Below, one piece after another: positions 43,386 through 55,133 of a stretch of DNA of 64,000 nt. This DNA is from Chloroflexota bacterium (GTDB taxonomy: Bacteria > Chloroflexota > Dehalococcoidia > UBA2979), in contig QWRD01000001.1 of the NCBI GenBank assembly GCA_003670575.1, positions 225,793-289,792 of the forward strand, written 5' to 3'. The stretch's first letter is position 1; each line of letters opens with the position of its first letter. The position numbers and the translations under genes were made by a program. The notes under the pieces are model-generated. The model had not been told where the DNA came from. It did no database searches and saw nothing but the letters and a program-made list of their open reading frames with translations.

Positions 43386-44087
43386 GTGTCACGTAGGTTG
43401 CGGTTCGGGTTGTTGGTGGCGTGGGCGGCTGTAGTCGCCGTGTTGGTTCCGCTTGCCCTCTGGGGTGGCATCGTCGGGTTCGAGTATTTCCGCGATGGTG
43501 GGCGCTACGTGTCCACCACCGCTGCATCGGTATCAGGTGACCTGGTGGTGGTGGCATCCGTGAACGCGGGGCGTGTGGTGCGGGTCTACCCGGGCACTGG
43601 CGCTAGCGTGCGCGAGGGCGATGCGCTCGCCGAGGTGGAGCTGGCGGCGCCGGTTCGGCTGACGGCCAGTGGCACACCGGTGCTCGCATTCCTCGGCACC
43701 ACCGATCAGGAAGTGCGCGTGACCGCACCAGTCGACGGCTCGATCGCCTCGATCCTGGTGGCCGAGGGTACGGCCGTCACGGCCGGCCAGCCGATCATGC
43801 GCATCGTCGACCCCGCGCATCTGCGCGTGACCGCGTATGTGAGCGAGGCCGATCTGCCTCGCGTCCGCACCGGACAGGACGCCGAGGTGTACCTCACCGC
43901 CGTCGACCGGACGATCACCGGGGTGGTGCAGGCGGTGGTGCCGGCCAGCTCGGTGGCCTTCGCCACGCCGCCTGCGGCGGGTGCGGCCATCGCGCCGACC
44001 GTGTACGCGGTGTTCGTCCGCGTTGACTTGCGTGATACGCCGCAACTGCTGGGCAGTTCCGCCGAGGTGAGAATTCGCGTGCGGTAG
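43386..44087 (+). CDS. Short HlyD-type efflux adaptor
   Basis: 233 residues with one N-terminal helix (LRFGLLVAWAAVVAVLVPLALWGG), then a compact lipoyl/barrel-sandwich and beta-barrel: VSGDLVVVASVNAGRVVRVYPGTGASVREGDALAEVEL and VRVTAPVDGSIASILVAEGTAVTAGQPIMRIVDPAHLRVTAYVSEADLPRVRTGQDAEVYL. The EmrA/HlyD pattern is clear but the coiled-coil hairpin is almost absent. GTG 43386 follows AGGGG. It lies 16 bases before an MFS gene, so adaptor and carrier probably form one efflux unit. Confidence 0.83.
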   Translation: MSRRLRFGLLVAWAAVVAVLVPLALWGGIVGFEYFRDGGRYVSTTAASVSGDLVVVASVNAGRVVRVYPGTGASVREGDALAEVELAAPVRLTASGTPVLAFLGTTDQEVRVTAPVDGSIASILVAEGTAVTAGQPIMRIVDPAHLRVTAYVSEADLPRVRTGQDAEVYLTAVDRTITGVVQAVVPASSVAFATPPAAGAAIAPTVYAVFVRVDLRDTPQLLGSSAEVRIRVR

Positions 44088-44103
44088 CTGGAGGGCGGCT
44101 GGC

Positions 44104-45591
44104 ATGACGACATCCGGCCGCCTGCTCCCGATCGCTACGACGCTATTTGTCGTCATGGTCGGCTTGGCCGTGGCCGATGTGTCCGCCCTCACGATCTCCG
44201 CCTTGCTGGTCTGTCTGGCGATTGTCGCGGTGCTGGCGGTGACCACTGGGCTGCGAGAGGTCACCGCGGCGGTGGACGCAATGCCTGCGCCGGATGCCTC
44301 CACGTCACCGCAGGTGATCGCGAAGGCGTGGCTGGATCGCACGTTCGGTGCGCTGGGCGACCGGCACTTCCGCATGTTCTACCTGGGGAATGTCATGCAG
44401 TTTGGCTGCATGAACATGCAACTGGTGGTGCGTGGCTGGCTGGTGTTCCATCTGACCGGCTCCTTTGCGGCGCTGGGCACCATGGCGCTGGCGAACGCGA
44501 TCCCGGTACTGGTCTGCTCCCCGATCGGTGGAGTGATCGCGGATCGCGCGCCGAAGAAGACTGTGATCCAACTGGCGCAGGGTTACAACGTGGTGAACGC
44601 GTTATTGCTGGTGATCCTGGCCGCCGGTTGGTTCGGGCTGCGCCTGGAGTTCTGGCACCTGTTCTTGAGCGCGTTTCTCCAGGGCGCCGTGAACTCCCTC
44701 ATGCAGCCATCGCGGCAGTCGATGATTTCCGACCTCGTCCCGCGCGAGCGGCTGATGAATGCAATTGGCATCAACGCCTCCGGGCAGACGTTCATGCAGT
44801 TGGTGGCCCCCGGGCTGGCGGGGTTCCTGATCGCGGCGGTCAGCCCGGCCGCGGTGTTCGGCGTGATCACCACCATGTACGTGCTGGCCATGGTTGCCAC
44901 CATGGGGTTGCCAGCGAAGCCGCTGTATGCCTTCGTGCCGGGGGCGGCACCCGTGGGCGGCGGGCATGGCGCGGTGGGCCGACGCCGTGGTGGCGGCGGC
45001 ATGGCGGACCTGATTGCCGGCATGAAGTACGTGGCCACCAGCCGCACGATCCGCGGGATTATGGTGGTGAACTTCCTCATCGTGATCGTCGCGCTGCCGT
45101 ACACGCAGTTGCTGCCGGGCTTCGTGGCCGCAGTGCTGCATAAGGGGCCGGTGGAGCAGGGACTGCTGCAGAGCGTGCAGGGGCTGGGTGCGATCGGTGG
45201 CGCGATCTTCATCGCCTCCGCTGCCGCTACGAAGCGAGGACGGCTGCTACTCTTTGTGGGTGCGCTGCTTGGCGGCGCGATCGTCGCGTTCTCCATGTCG
45301 ACGATCTACTGGGTCACGCTGCCGATCATGATCGTCCTCGGCTTCGCGCAGGCGAGCCGTATGGCGATCGGACAGGTGCTGATCCAGGAGTACTCGGAGG
45401 ATGAGTACCGCGGGCGCGTGGCCTCTATCTGGTTCATGGAGTTCGGCATCGTGCAGTTCGGGACGTTCTTGGTCGGCCTCCTCGCGGAGGCCGTGGGGCC
45501 GCAGCTCGCGATTGGCGGCATGGCGGTCATGCTCCTGACCTCCATGGGCCTTGCCTCGTTGTTCATGCCTTCCGTCCGGGATCTGGACTGA
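44104..45591 (+). CDS. MFS transporter with two extra N-terminal helices
   Basis: 495 residues. Two hydrophobic segments (residues 8-48) and a hydrophilic linker precede a twelve-helix MFS_3-type domain that starts ALGDRHFRMFYLGNVMQFGCMNMQLVVRGWLVFHLTG. The helix 2-3 motif is GGVIADRAPKKTVIQLA, and PSRQSMISDLVPRERLMNAIGINASGQTFMQL is group-typical. A Gly/Arg-rich loop (GGGHGAVGRRRGGGGM) sits at the middle. Predicted drug or metabolite exporter. GGAGGG precedes the ATG, 16 bases after the short adaptor. Confidence 0.88.
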   Translation: MTTSGRLLPIATTLFVVMVGLAVADVSALTISALLVCLAIVAVLAVTTGLREVTAAVDAMPAPDASTSPQVIAKAWLDRTFGALGDRHFRMFYLGNVMQFGCMNMQLVVRGWLVFHLTGSFAALGTMALANAIPVLVCSPIGGVIADRAPKKTVIQLAQGYNVVNALLLVILAAGWFGLRLEFWHLFLSAFLQGAVNSLMQPSRQSMISDLVPRERLMNAIGINASGQTFMQLVAPGLAGFLIAAVSPAAVFGVITTMYVLAMVATMGLPAKPLYAFVPGAAPVGGGHGAVGRRRGGGGMADLIAGMKYVATSRTIRGIMVVNFLIVIVALPYTQLLPGFVAAVLHKGPVEQGLLQSVQGLGAIGGAIFIASAAATKRGRLLLFVGALLGGAIVAFSMSTIYWVTLPIMIVLGFAQASRMAIGQVLIQEYSEDEYRGRVASIWFMEFGIVQFGTFLVGLLAEAVGPQLAIGGMAVMLLTSMGLASLFMPSVRDLD

Positions 45592-45646
45592 CGGTGCGCG
45601 GGTTGGGCGCCCGGTGGAACGCGGGATCGCGTAGCTCGCACCGGGG

Positions 45647-46978
45647 GTGCCCGTGATCGGACTGCGCGCGCTACACGGCTACCTCGAGGCCCCTCCGGAC
45701 TCCACTCCGGTCGAACGCCACAACTTCCACCACGCGTTTCGCGAGGCCGCGCTGATCGGTGTGATCAACGCTGCCATCGCGTTCCTGCCGGTGTTCGTGG
45801 CGCGCCTCGGCGGGACAAACCTGGAGGTCAGCCTGGTCACCGCGCTGCCCAGCCTCACTGGTGTGCTGCTTGCCATCCCGCTCGGCGGGTTCATGCAGAC
45901 GCGGCGGAACATCATCCCGTGGTACGCACGTGGGCGGCTGGGCAGCCAGTTGGCGTTCGGGCTGGTGGCACTGGCATCGCTGCTGCTGCCCGGCCGGCTC
46001 GTGATCCCGTGGATCCTCGCGATCTATGGAATCGCGACGGTGTTCGCCACCATGACCAACGTCTCGTTCAACGTGGTCATGGACGCCACCGCCGGGACGC
46101 GAGGGCGCTTCGAGTTGATGAGCCGACGCTGGTCGATCATGGGCGTCGCCACGGCCGGAAGTCTGGCGCTGGTGGGCACGGTGCTGGGCTGGCTCCCGTT
46201 CCCTCTGAACTACCAGGTCGTGTTCACCGGGTTCGCGCTCACGGGAGTGTGGGCGTACCAGTTCGGCTCCAGGATTCAGGTGCCCGACCACCCCTCGTCC
46301 GCCCGAGGCACCGCGGGCGAGGCGTTCAGCGCGCGCGTGCGCAGCATGGTCGCGCGCGTGCTCGCCGAGCGCCCGTTCCTGGCATTCGAGGGGCGGCGAC
46401 TGGTGTATGCCATGAGCGCGATGCTGACGCTGCCACTGATCCCGCTGTACTACGTCCGCGTGCTGGACGCGCCGGACCAGTGGATCGGGTTGATGGGCAC
46501 GGTACAGGCACTGATGCTGCTGGTGGGGTACGCGATCTGGCGTTGGCAGGCGCGCCTCCGAGGTGCCGGGTTCGTGCTGGCGATGGCGACGTTTGGTGCG
46601 GCGCTGTACCCGGCTGCGCTGTCGCTGACGCATGGGATCGCCTCGGCGGCGGTACTGGCGGGGCTGGGCGCGGTGTTCACCTCCGGCGTGAACCTCGCGA
46701 TCTTCGATCGGCTGATGACCACGGTGCCGCGAGGTTATGGCGTCACCTTCAACTCCATCGATACCACCATCGTGTACCTGGCGGGTGTGGTGGCGCCGGT
46801 GCTTGGGGCACTGCTCGCCGACTGGATCGGGATCGGTGGAGCGCTGCGCGTGTCTGCCGTCATCGGGCTGGCCGGCGCGACGCTGTTCGCGTTGGACCGC
46901 GGGCCGAGGCCGGACTCGGCACCAGCGACTCATCTCGAGGGTGTCGTCGACGCCGAATCTGTCGCCCCCGAGGCGTAG
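45647..46978 (+). CDS. MFS transporter
   Basis: 443 residues with about twelve helices. The first conserved block is HNFHHAFREAALIGVINAAIAFLPVFVARLGGTNLEVSLVTALPSLTGVLLAIPLGGFMQTRRNIIPWYARGRL; the signature loop is less standard than in its neighbour. The second half has FTSGVNLAIFDRLMTTVPRGYGVTFNSIDTTIVYLAG. The substrate is unknown. GTG 45647 and GTG 45653 are both possible starts, with no strong ribosome site. It follows the preceding MFS gene by 55 bases, so three efflux genes lie in a row. Confidence 0.84.
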   Translation: MPVIGLRALHGYLEAPPDSTPVERHNFHHAFREAALIGVINAAIAFLPVFVARLGGTNLEVSLVTALPSLTGVLLAIPLGGFMQTRRNIIPWYARGRLGSQLAFGLVALASLLLPGRLVIPWILAIYGIATVFATMTNVSFNVVMDATAGTRGRFELMSRRWSIMGVATAGSLALVGTVLGWLPFPLNYQVVFTGFALTGVWAYQFGSRIQVPDHPSSARGTAGEAFSARVRSMVARVLAERPFLAFEGRRLVYAMSAMLTLPLIPLYYVRVLDAPDQWIGLMGTVQALMLLVGYAIWRWQARLRGAGFVLAMATFGAALYPAALSLTHGIASAAVLAGLGAVFTSGVNLAIFDRLMTTVPRGYGVTFNSIDTTIVYLAGVVAPVLGALLADWIGIGGALRVSAVIGLAGATLFALDRGPRPDSAPATHLEGVVDAESVAPEA

Positions 46979-47044
46979 CGCCGGCGGGTTCCCACTGCGT
47001 TCGAGTGCCACAGGGCGCGGTCCGGGCTACCATGCCTCCCACGC

Positions 47045-48856
47045 ATGGCAAACGAGCGACATCAAGGTCAGTCGTATGGGGGCGCGTCGCTCTGGGAGCG
47101 TGCGTGTCAGCATTGGCCGCTGCTTGCCGTGCTGCTCACCTTCGTCGCCTCCATGGGTGTGGTGCACACGCTCGCCGCCGTCGCGATCAGCGATGACTGG
47201 GTGTACATCCGCTCGGTCGAGATTCTCGTGCGTGAGCATCGGCTGTACGTGCTGCCGATTGCCACCGCGCACCTGGTGTTCCAGATCGTCTGGGCTGGGC
47301 TGTTCGCCAGCGTCTTCGGCCCCTCGTTCGGCGTGATCCGGCTGTCGGTCGCGGTGCTCTGGTTGCTGAGCGGGATCGCGTTCTACGGCTTGGTGTGGGA
47401 GCTCACGGGGAAGCGGGCGTTGAGCGCGCTGGGCGCCTTCGCGTACCTGTTCAACCCGCTTGCGTACGTGCTGGCGTTCACCTTCATGACCGACTCGCCA
47501 TTCACCGCCCTCCTCACGATGGCGGCGTACACCACCGTTCGAGGCTTGCGCGGCCCGGACGCGACTCGGTGGCTCCTTGCCGGCTCCACAGTGGCTGCCG
47601 CGGCGGTGCTGGTGCGCCAGCCGGGGTTGCTGATCCCGCTGGGGGTGGTGACGGCGCTGTGGCTGACCGGACGGTTGCGAGTGAACCTCGCCGGGGTGTG
47701 GCTCGGGCTCCAGATCTCGGCGCTGCCGTTCGCCGCGTATGTGGCGTACTACTTCTGGCTGACGCGTATCAACGGCGTGCCAGTCACGCAGACCCTCATG
47801 CGCGATCAACTCATCGAGGGCGGGCTGGGCGCACTGAGCCAGCACGCGGCGCAGATGTTCATCATCGAGGCCACGTACATCGGGTTGTTCGCGCTACCGA
47901 TCGTGGCCGCCGCGGCACCGGCGCTGTTCGCGCTGATGCGTACGTTGCCGGGGCGATGTTGGACGGCGGTGATCGTCTGGGAGACGTTGATCCTCGCGGG
48001 GTTTGCTGGCCTCTGGCAGACCGGGCATGTGATGCCGTACGTGCCGCACTTCTTCTCCCGCGCGGGCCTCGGCCCGAACGACCTGCTCATCGCGCGCAGT
48101 CCAGTCGCCGACCCCTGGTTCTTCTCCACGCTCACACTGGTGTGCACCGCTGCGGCGTTGGCGATGGTGCCGCTGCTGATCCGCGCCCTCGATGCCGTGC
48201 GTAGCGACGCCGGCACGAGTGCCCAACGTCTCGCGATTGGTGGCGAGCACGGTGGCGGTGCCGGGACGGCCGAGCGCGGCGGCGGTCTCGACGGCGGTCG
48301 CGATGGCGTGACCGTGTTGCTCTCGCTGCTGGCGTGGCAGGGCGTGGGCGGGCTGCTGGTGTCCACGCACTTCCGCTATTGGATGATCGGCGGCGTGAGC
48401 GCGCCAAGCCTCGATCGGTATCTGTTGCCGCTGTTGCCGCTGGCATTGGCGGCGCTGGTCTGGGCCGTTCGCGACCTCCGGCTGTCGCTGACCGCCGGGT
48501 GGTGGTTCGCGCTGCTGTTTGGCATCGTGGCCGTAGTGGGCACACGCGACAACATCGTCTTTCACGAGGTGACGTGGGAGCTCGCGCGGGTCGCGAATGC
48601 CGAGGGCGTCCCAAATCTGAAGCTCGACGCTGGCGCGGCGTGGGACGGCTACTACGTCGGCGAGTACTCGTATGAGCGCATCGGCATCGGCGTAGTGCAG
48701 GACCCGCGATGGTGGATTGGCCTGTTCGCCCCGGCGATCGATTCCGAGTACCTGATCACGGTGGAGCCGCCGCCGGGGCATACCGTGGTGCATCAGGTGT
48801 CCTCCCGGCTCTGGCTCGATCCGGAGGCCCAGCAGTACCTCGTCCGCCGTCCGTAG
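47045..48856 (+). CDS. Membrane glycosyltransferase, GT39/ArnT-like
   Basis: 603 residues with about eleven or twelve helices, of the GT-C type that uses lipid-linked sugars. The first extracytoplasmic loop holds the acidic pair AISDDWVYIRSVEILVREHR that defines the catalytic base in PMT/ArnT proteins. AYLFNPLAYVLAFTFMTDSPFTALL and VLVRQPGLLIPLG are also family-like. A Gly-rich insertion (GGEHGGGAGTAERGGGLDGG) interrupts a cytoplasmic loop. It transfers a sugar to a cell-surface acceptor, protein or lipid. Followed by GtrA and a methyltransferase, which fits a surface-glycan unit. Confidence 0.85.
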   Translation: MANERHQGQSYGGASLWERACQHWPLLAVLLTFVASMGVVHTLAAVAISDDWVYIRSVEILVREHRLYVLPIATAHLVFQIVWAGLFASVFGPSFGVIRLSVAVLWLLSGIAFYGLVWELTGKRALSALGAFAYLFNPLAYVLAFTFMTDSPFTALLTMAAYTTVRGLRGPDATRWLLAGSTVAAAAVLVRQPGLLIPLGVVTALWLTGRLRVNLAGVWLGLQISALPFAAYVAYYFWLTRINGVPVTQTLMRDQLIEGGLGALSQHAAQMFIIEATYIGLFALPIVAAAAPALFALMRTLPGRCWTAVIVWETLILAGFAGLWQTGHVMPYVPHFFSRAGLGPNDLLIARSPVADPWFFSTLTLVCTAAALAMVPLLIRALDAVRSDAGTSAQRLAIGGEHGGGAGTAERGGGLDGGRDGVTVLLSLLAWQGVGGLLVSTHFRYWMIGGVSAPSLDRYLLPLLPLALAALVWAVRDLRLSLTAGWWFALLFGIVAVVGTRDNIVFHEVTWELARVANAEGVPNLKLDAGAAWDGYYVGEYSYERIGIGVVQDPRWWIGLFAPAIDSEYLITVEPPPGHTVVHQVSSRLWLDPEAQQYLVRRP

Positions 48857-48988
48857 CCTGCCTCACCCTGACGAAGACGCATCCCCCCGAGGCCCGCCGA
48901 CCCTGACCGAGGGGCGCTCACGGCTGGGATTTGCCATACTGGATACCCACCCGTCGTCTGGCGGACGGGTCGACGCTGCGGGAGGCGT

Positions 48989-49513
48989 GTGATCGTGCTT
49001 CAGCGCCTCTTTGCTGCCCTGCTGGCTCTCCTGCTGTCGCGTCAGTTGCGACGGTTCGTCGTGGTCGGGCTCTGCTCGGCGATCACGGACTTCTCCGTGT
49101 TCAACATCGCCCTCGCCTACCTCGGGCCGTCCGCGTGGCACGCGGTCATCGCCAACACGCTGTCGTTCACCGCGGGCACCTGCGTGGGGTACACGCTGAA
49201 CTCTCGATACACCTTCAGCGCGGAGCGTTCGCGTACCTCGGCGGCCCGCTATCTGGCGGTGGCGGTGATTGGCGTCGCAATCTACGACACCGGACTATTC
49301 CTGCTGCTGCTGAAGTTGGACGCGAGCAGCACGCTCATGACGAATGCCGCCAAGGTGTTCGTGGTGGCGCCGTCCGCCACGTGGAACTTCATCGGGTTCA
49401 GCCTCTTCGCCTTCGGTGGTGCGCGTGCGGGCACGGGAGCAGGCGCTGCCACGCCCGCAACGAGACCACTGGCGGCCGGAATAGCGACGGAGACCATCGA
49501 TGGACGTCGCTGA
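48989..49513 (+). CDS. GtrA family protein
   Basis: 174 residues with four helices. LRRFVVVGLCSAITDFSVFNIALAYLG is the family opening, and ANTLSFTAGTCVGYTLNSRYTFS is the helix 2 motif with the diagnostic N-x(3)-Y-x-F. Such proteins flip or help transfer polyprenyl-phosphate-linked sugars, the donors for GT39 enzymes. GGAGG lies just upstream; GTG 48989 or GTG 48995 may be the start. Its last 14 bases overlap the methyltransferase gene. Confidence 0.9.
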   Translation: MIVLQRLFAALLALLLSRQLRRFVVVGLCSAITDFSVFNIALAYLGPSAWHAVIANTLSFTAGTCVGYTLNSRYTFSAERSRTSAARYLAVAVIGVAIYDTGLFLLLLKLDASSTLMTNAAKVFVVAPSATWNFIGFSLFAFGGARAGTGAGAATPATRPLAAGIATETIDGRR

Positions 49514-50309
49514 GATCAGCCGCCTGGCTGCATACGAGGACTGGTACTGGTGGCACCGCGCGCGCCGACGGATCATCGACCGCCTGCTGCAGCGCGCGCT
49601 GGGCGAGGGTGACGCCACCCGGCGAATCCTGGATGTCGGAGCGGGCACCGGGGCCACCTCGCAGGCGCTTCGGAAGTACGGCCGCGTGATGGCCGTCGAC
49701 CTGAGCACGGAAGCGACCATCGTCGCTCGCCGCCGCGGCCTCGATGTCGCGAGGATGGACGCCGGCAACCTGGCGTTCCCGGACGCAAGTTTCGACGTGG
49801 TCGTCGTGCTGGATGTGATCGAACACCTGGAGGACGATGCCGCCGCCGTGCGCGAACTGCGCCGAGTGTTGAAGCCGGGCGGCGTGCTCCTGGCTACCGT
49901 CCCGGCCTACAAGTGGCTCTGGAGTAGCCACGATGTCGCGAACCACCACTTCCGCCGCTACCGCCAGAGCGAGCTGCGGCGCCTGCTCCGAGGCGGCGAC
50001 TTCCACGTGGAGGTCTGTTCCTACGTGATGATGAGCATGTTGATCCCGGCGGCGGCGTACCGGCTCTTGGAACATCTGCCCGGCCGCAAGGTCGCGGACG
50101 ATGAGGCGCACGTCCGGTTCACGCCCGTGCCGCCGCTCATCAATTGGGCGCTGTCACACGTCGCGGCATGGGGTGGGTACTTCGCGGGGCGAGTTTGGCT
50201 GCCGTTCGGGCTCAGCATCGCTGCCGTGGCGCGCAAGCCGCTCGATGCTCCTCGCGCGGCCTCGGACGAGTCGTCCGGGACACCGGCCGGGCGACCGTCT
50301 TCGACATAA
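49500..50309 (+). CDS. Class I SAM-dependent methyltransferase
   Basis: 269 residues. The N-terminal YEDWYWWHRARRRIIDRLL, then motif I ILDVGAGTGATSQAL, motif II MAVDLS and motif IV VVVLDVIEHLEDDAAAVRELRRVLKPGG, matches the Methyltransf_11 type. The WHF/H-x-R (HHFRRYRQSELRRLL) segment is common in methyltransferases linked to glycan or lipid modification. It overlaps GtrA, so the GT39-GtrA-methyltransferase order suggests one surface-sugar pathway. The acceptor is unknown. Confidence 0.88.
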   Translation: MDVAEISRLAAYEDWYWWHRARRRIIDRLLQRALGEGDATRRILDVGAGTGATSQALRKYGRVMAVDLSTEATIVARRRGLDVARMDAGNLAFPDASFDVVVVLDVIEHLEDDAAAVRELRRVLKPGGVLLATVPAYKWLWSSHDVANHHFRRYRQSELRRLLRGGDFHVEVCSYVMMSMLIPAAAYRLLEHLPGRKVADDEAHVRFTPVPPLINWALSHVAAWGGYFAGRVWLPFGLSIAAVARKPLDAPRAASDESSGTPAGRPSST

Positions 50310-50330
50310 CTTGATGGCGAGAGGCAACCG

Positions 50331-50377
50331 CCGCAGCCGGGACGATGAGGCCCCGACTGCGGCCAGTCCGGCTGCGG
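50331..50377. terminator. Inverted repeat between convergent methyltransferase and thiC
   Basis: CCGCAGCCGG (50331-50340) pairs with CCGGCTGCGG (50368-50377) across a 27-base loop. It lies 22 bases after the methyltransferase stop and ends 2 bases before the thiC stop. Neither side has a T-run, so its role as a terminator is only likely. Confidence 0.45.
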
Positions 50378-50378
50378 G

Positions 50379-53658
<3,280 letters not shown>

Positions 53659-53991
53659 TTAACCTCCCTGAGTCGGGCGGACGACTTCGATGGTGTCGCC
53701 GTCGGTGAGCAGCACCTCGTCCCAGTGGGAGCGCGGTACCACCTCGCGGTTGCGCGCGATCGCTGAGCCGAGCGTGTCGACGTCTGTCATCAGCGTGGCG
53801 ATGGCTGTACCGCGCGGGAGCCGACGCTCCTCGCCGTTCACGGTCACGGTGATACCCCCGGTCGACAAGGGCTGCGAGGGCTGCGCGGTGTGGGTGTCGT
53901 GAGAGGGGAGACCCCCTCCCCCGCCCTCCCCCGTAAAGGGGGATGGGGTTGGATCGGAACGGGCAGCCTCGGAGGTGTGCGGAGCCATCAT
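53659..53991 (-). CDS. thiS: Sulfur carrier protein ThiS with repeat-encoded N-terminal extension
   Basis: The last 65 residues (ITVTVNGEERRLPRGTAIATLM ... PTQGG) are a normal beta-grasp ThiS ending in Gly-Gly for AMP activation and thiocarboxylation. ATG 53991 overlaps the thiO stop and has GGAGG 7 bases upstream, which would give 110 residues. The first 45 residues (SDPTPSPFTGEGGGGG ...) are encoded partly by the dispersed GC-rich repeat at 53901-53952. An internal GTG at 53847 with GGGGG upstream could instead start a standard 62-residue ThiS. Both may be used. Confidence 0.85.
   Translation of the reverse strand: MMAPHTSEAARSDPTPSPFTGEGGGGGLPSHDTHTAQPSQPLSTGGITVTVNGEERRLPRGTAIATLMTDVDTLGSAIARNREVVPRSHWDEVLLTDGDTIEVVRPTQGG
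53901..53952. repeat. Dispersed GC-rich palindromic repeat, copy 4, inside thiS
   Basis: CCCCCTCCCCCGCCCTCCCCC, GTAAAG, GGGGGATGGGG: the same architecture as copies 1-3, here entirely within the thiS reading frame and read on the minus strand as PTPSPFTGEGGGGG without a stop. Confidence 0.78.
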
Positions 53992-55133
53992 GCACGCGCC
54001 TCCACAGCCTGGAAACGGCCGGGTGCGAACGCCGCGAGGAGTGGGTCGCTGCGGCCATCGCAGATCAGGTCGCCCAGCAGCCGCGCCGTGATCGGGGCGA
54101 GCAGCACGCCGTCGCGGAAGTGCCCGGTCGCCACCATCAGACCCGGGCGCGCCTCGCCGATGGCGGGGAGGTGGTCGCGCAGTGCGGGACGGAACCCGAT
54201 GTTGCACTCCATCAACGTCAGTTCGCGCACTCCCGGGAGCGCACGCGTCGCCTCCACCAGCAGGTCCAGCACGTCTCCCGCGCGGCTGTCGCGGTCGAAG
54301 CCGTTCTCCTCCATCGTCGCGCCGACGACGAGTTCGCCGTCTGTGCGCGGCACCAGGTAGACGTCCGGCGTGCGCACCACGTGGTGCAGCAACCGCTCGC
54401 CGCGCAGGCGCAGCGCCTGCCCTTTGACCGGGCGCATCGGCAGCGCGAGGCCCGATGCTGCCACCTGACCGCTCCACGCACCCGCCGCCAGCACAACGAG
54501 TTGTGCGTGCATCGTCTGGGTCGCGCCCTGCTCCTCGAACTCCACGAGGTTGCTCGGGCCGTCCGAGTGGATCGCGGTGACGCGGACGCCTTCGCGCACC
54601 GTGCTGCCCGCGCGCGTCACGGTCTCGCGTAACGCCGCGAGCAGGCGGCGCGGATCGATCTGGCGATCGCCGGGAACCCGGATGCCACCGATGGCGTTCG
54701 CGAGGGCCGGCTCCAGTTCGCGAATCTCGCGGCGCGTCACTGGCTCGGGCGCCAGTCCGCGGTCGTGCTGGAACGCGCGCAGATGTTCGATCTCCGCCAT
54801 GTGGTCGCGATGCAACGCGACGATCAGCGTCCCGGTTGCTTCGTATCCGGTGTCGAGGCCGGAGCGCGCGGCGATGTCCTGCGCCCACTGCTCGTAGATC
54901 GCCGCGCTGGCGAGCGAGAGTCGGGTCAGTTCCGGGTGCGAGAGGTCGGCCTCCGAGACCGGCGCGAGCATCCCAGCCGCCGTCCGTGCCGCCGCGTCCG
55001 CGCTGCCGACGGTCGCTTCCAGCACGCACACCTCTCGGCCTCGCCGCACGAGCTCCGCGGCCACGGCGAGGCCGATCATGCCGCCGCCGATGATGCAGAC
55101 ATCGACGCTGCGCGATTCGGTAGCCGTGCTCAT
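53988..55133 (-). CDS. thiO: Glycine oxidase ThiO
   Basis: 381-residue FAD enzyme of the DAAO family that turns glycine to dehydroglycine for the thiazole ring. VDVCIIGGGMIGLAVAAELVRRG is the FAD fold. AARTAAGMLAPVSEAD is the ThiO-specific block, and GATMEENGFDR and GFRPALRDHLPAIGEA ... GLMVATGHFRDGVLLAPITARLL the C-terminal FAD/substrate region. Overlaps ATGA on both sides (thiE and thiS). ThiO usually marks aerobic thiazole synthesis, in place of ThiH. Confidence 0.95.
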   Translation of the reverse strand: MSTATESRSVDVCIIGGGMIGLAVAAELVRRGREVCVLEATVGSADAAARTAAGMLAPVSEADLSHPELTRLSLASAAIYEQWAQDIAARSGLDTGYEATGTLIVALHRDHMAEIEHLRAFQHDRGLAPEPVTRREIRELEPALANAIGGIRVPGDRQIDPRRLLAALRETVTRAGSTVREGVRVTAIHSDGPSNLVEFEEQGATQTMHAQLVVLAAGAWSGQVAASGLALPMRPVKGQALRLRGERLLHHVVRTPDVYLVPRTDGELVVGATMEENGFDRDSRAGDVLDLLVEATRALPGVRELTLMECNIGFRPALRDHLPAIGEARPGLMVATGHFRDGVLLAPITARLLGDLICDGRSDPLLAAFAPGRFQAVEARA

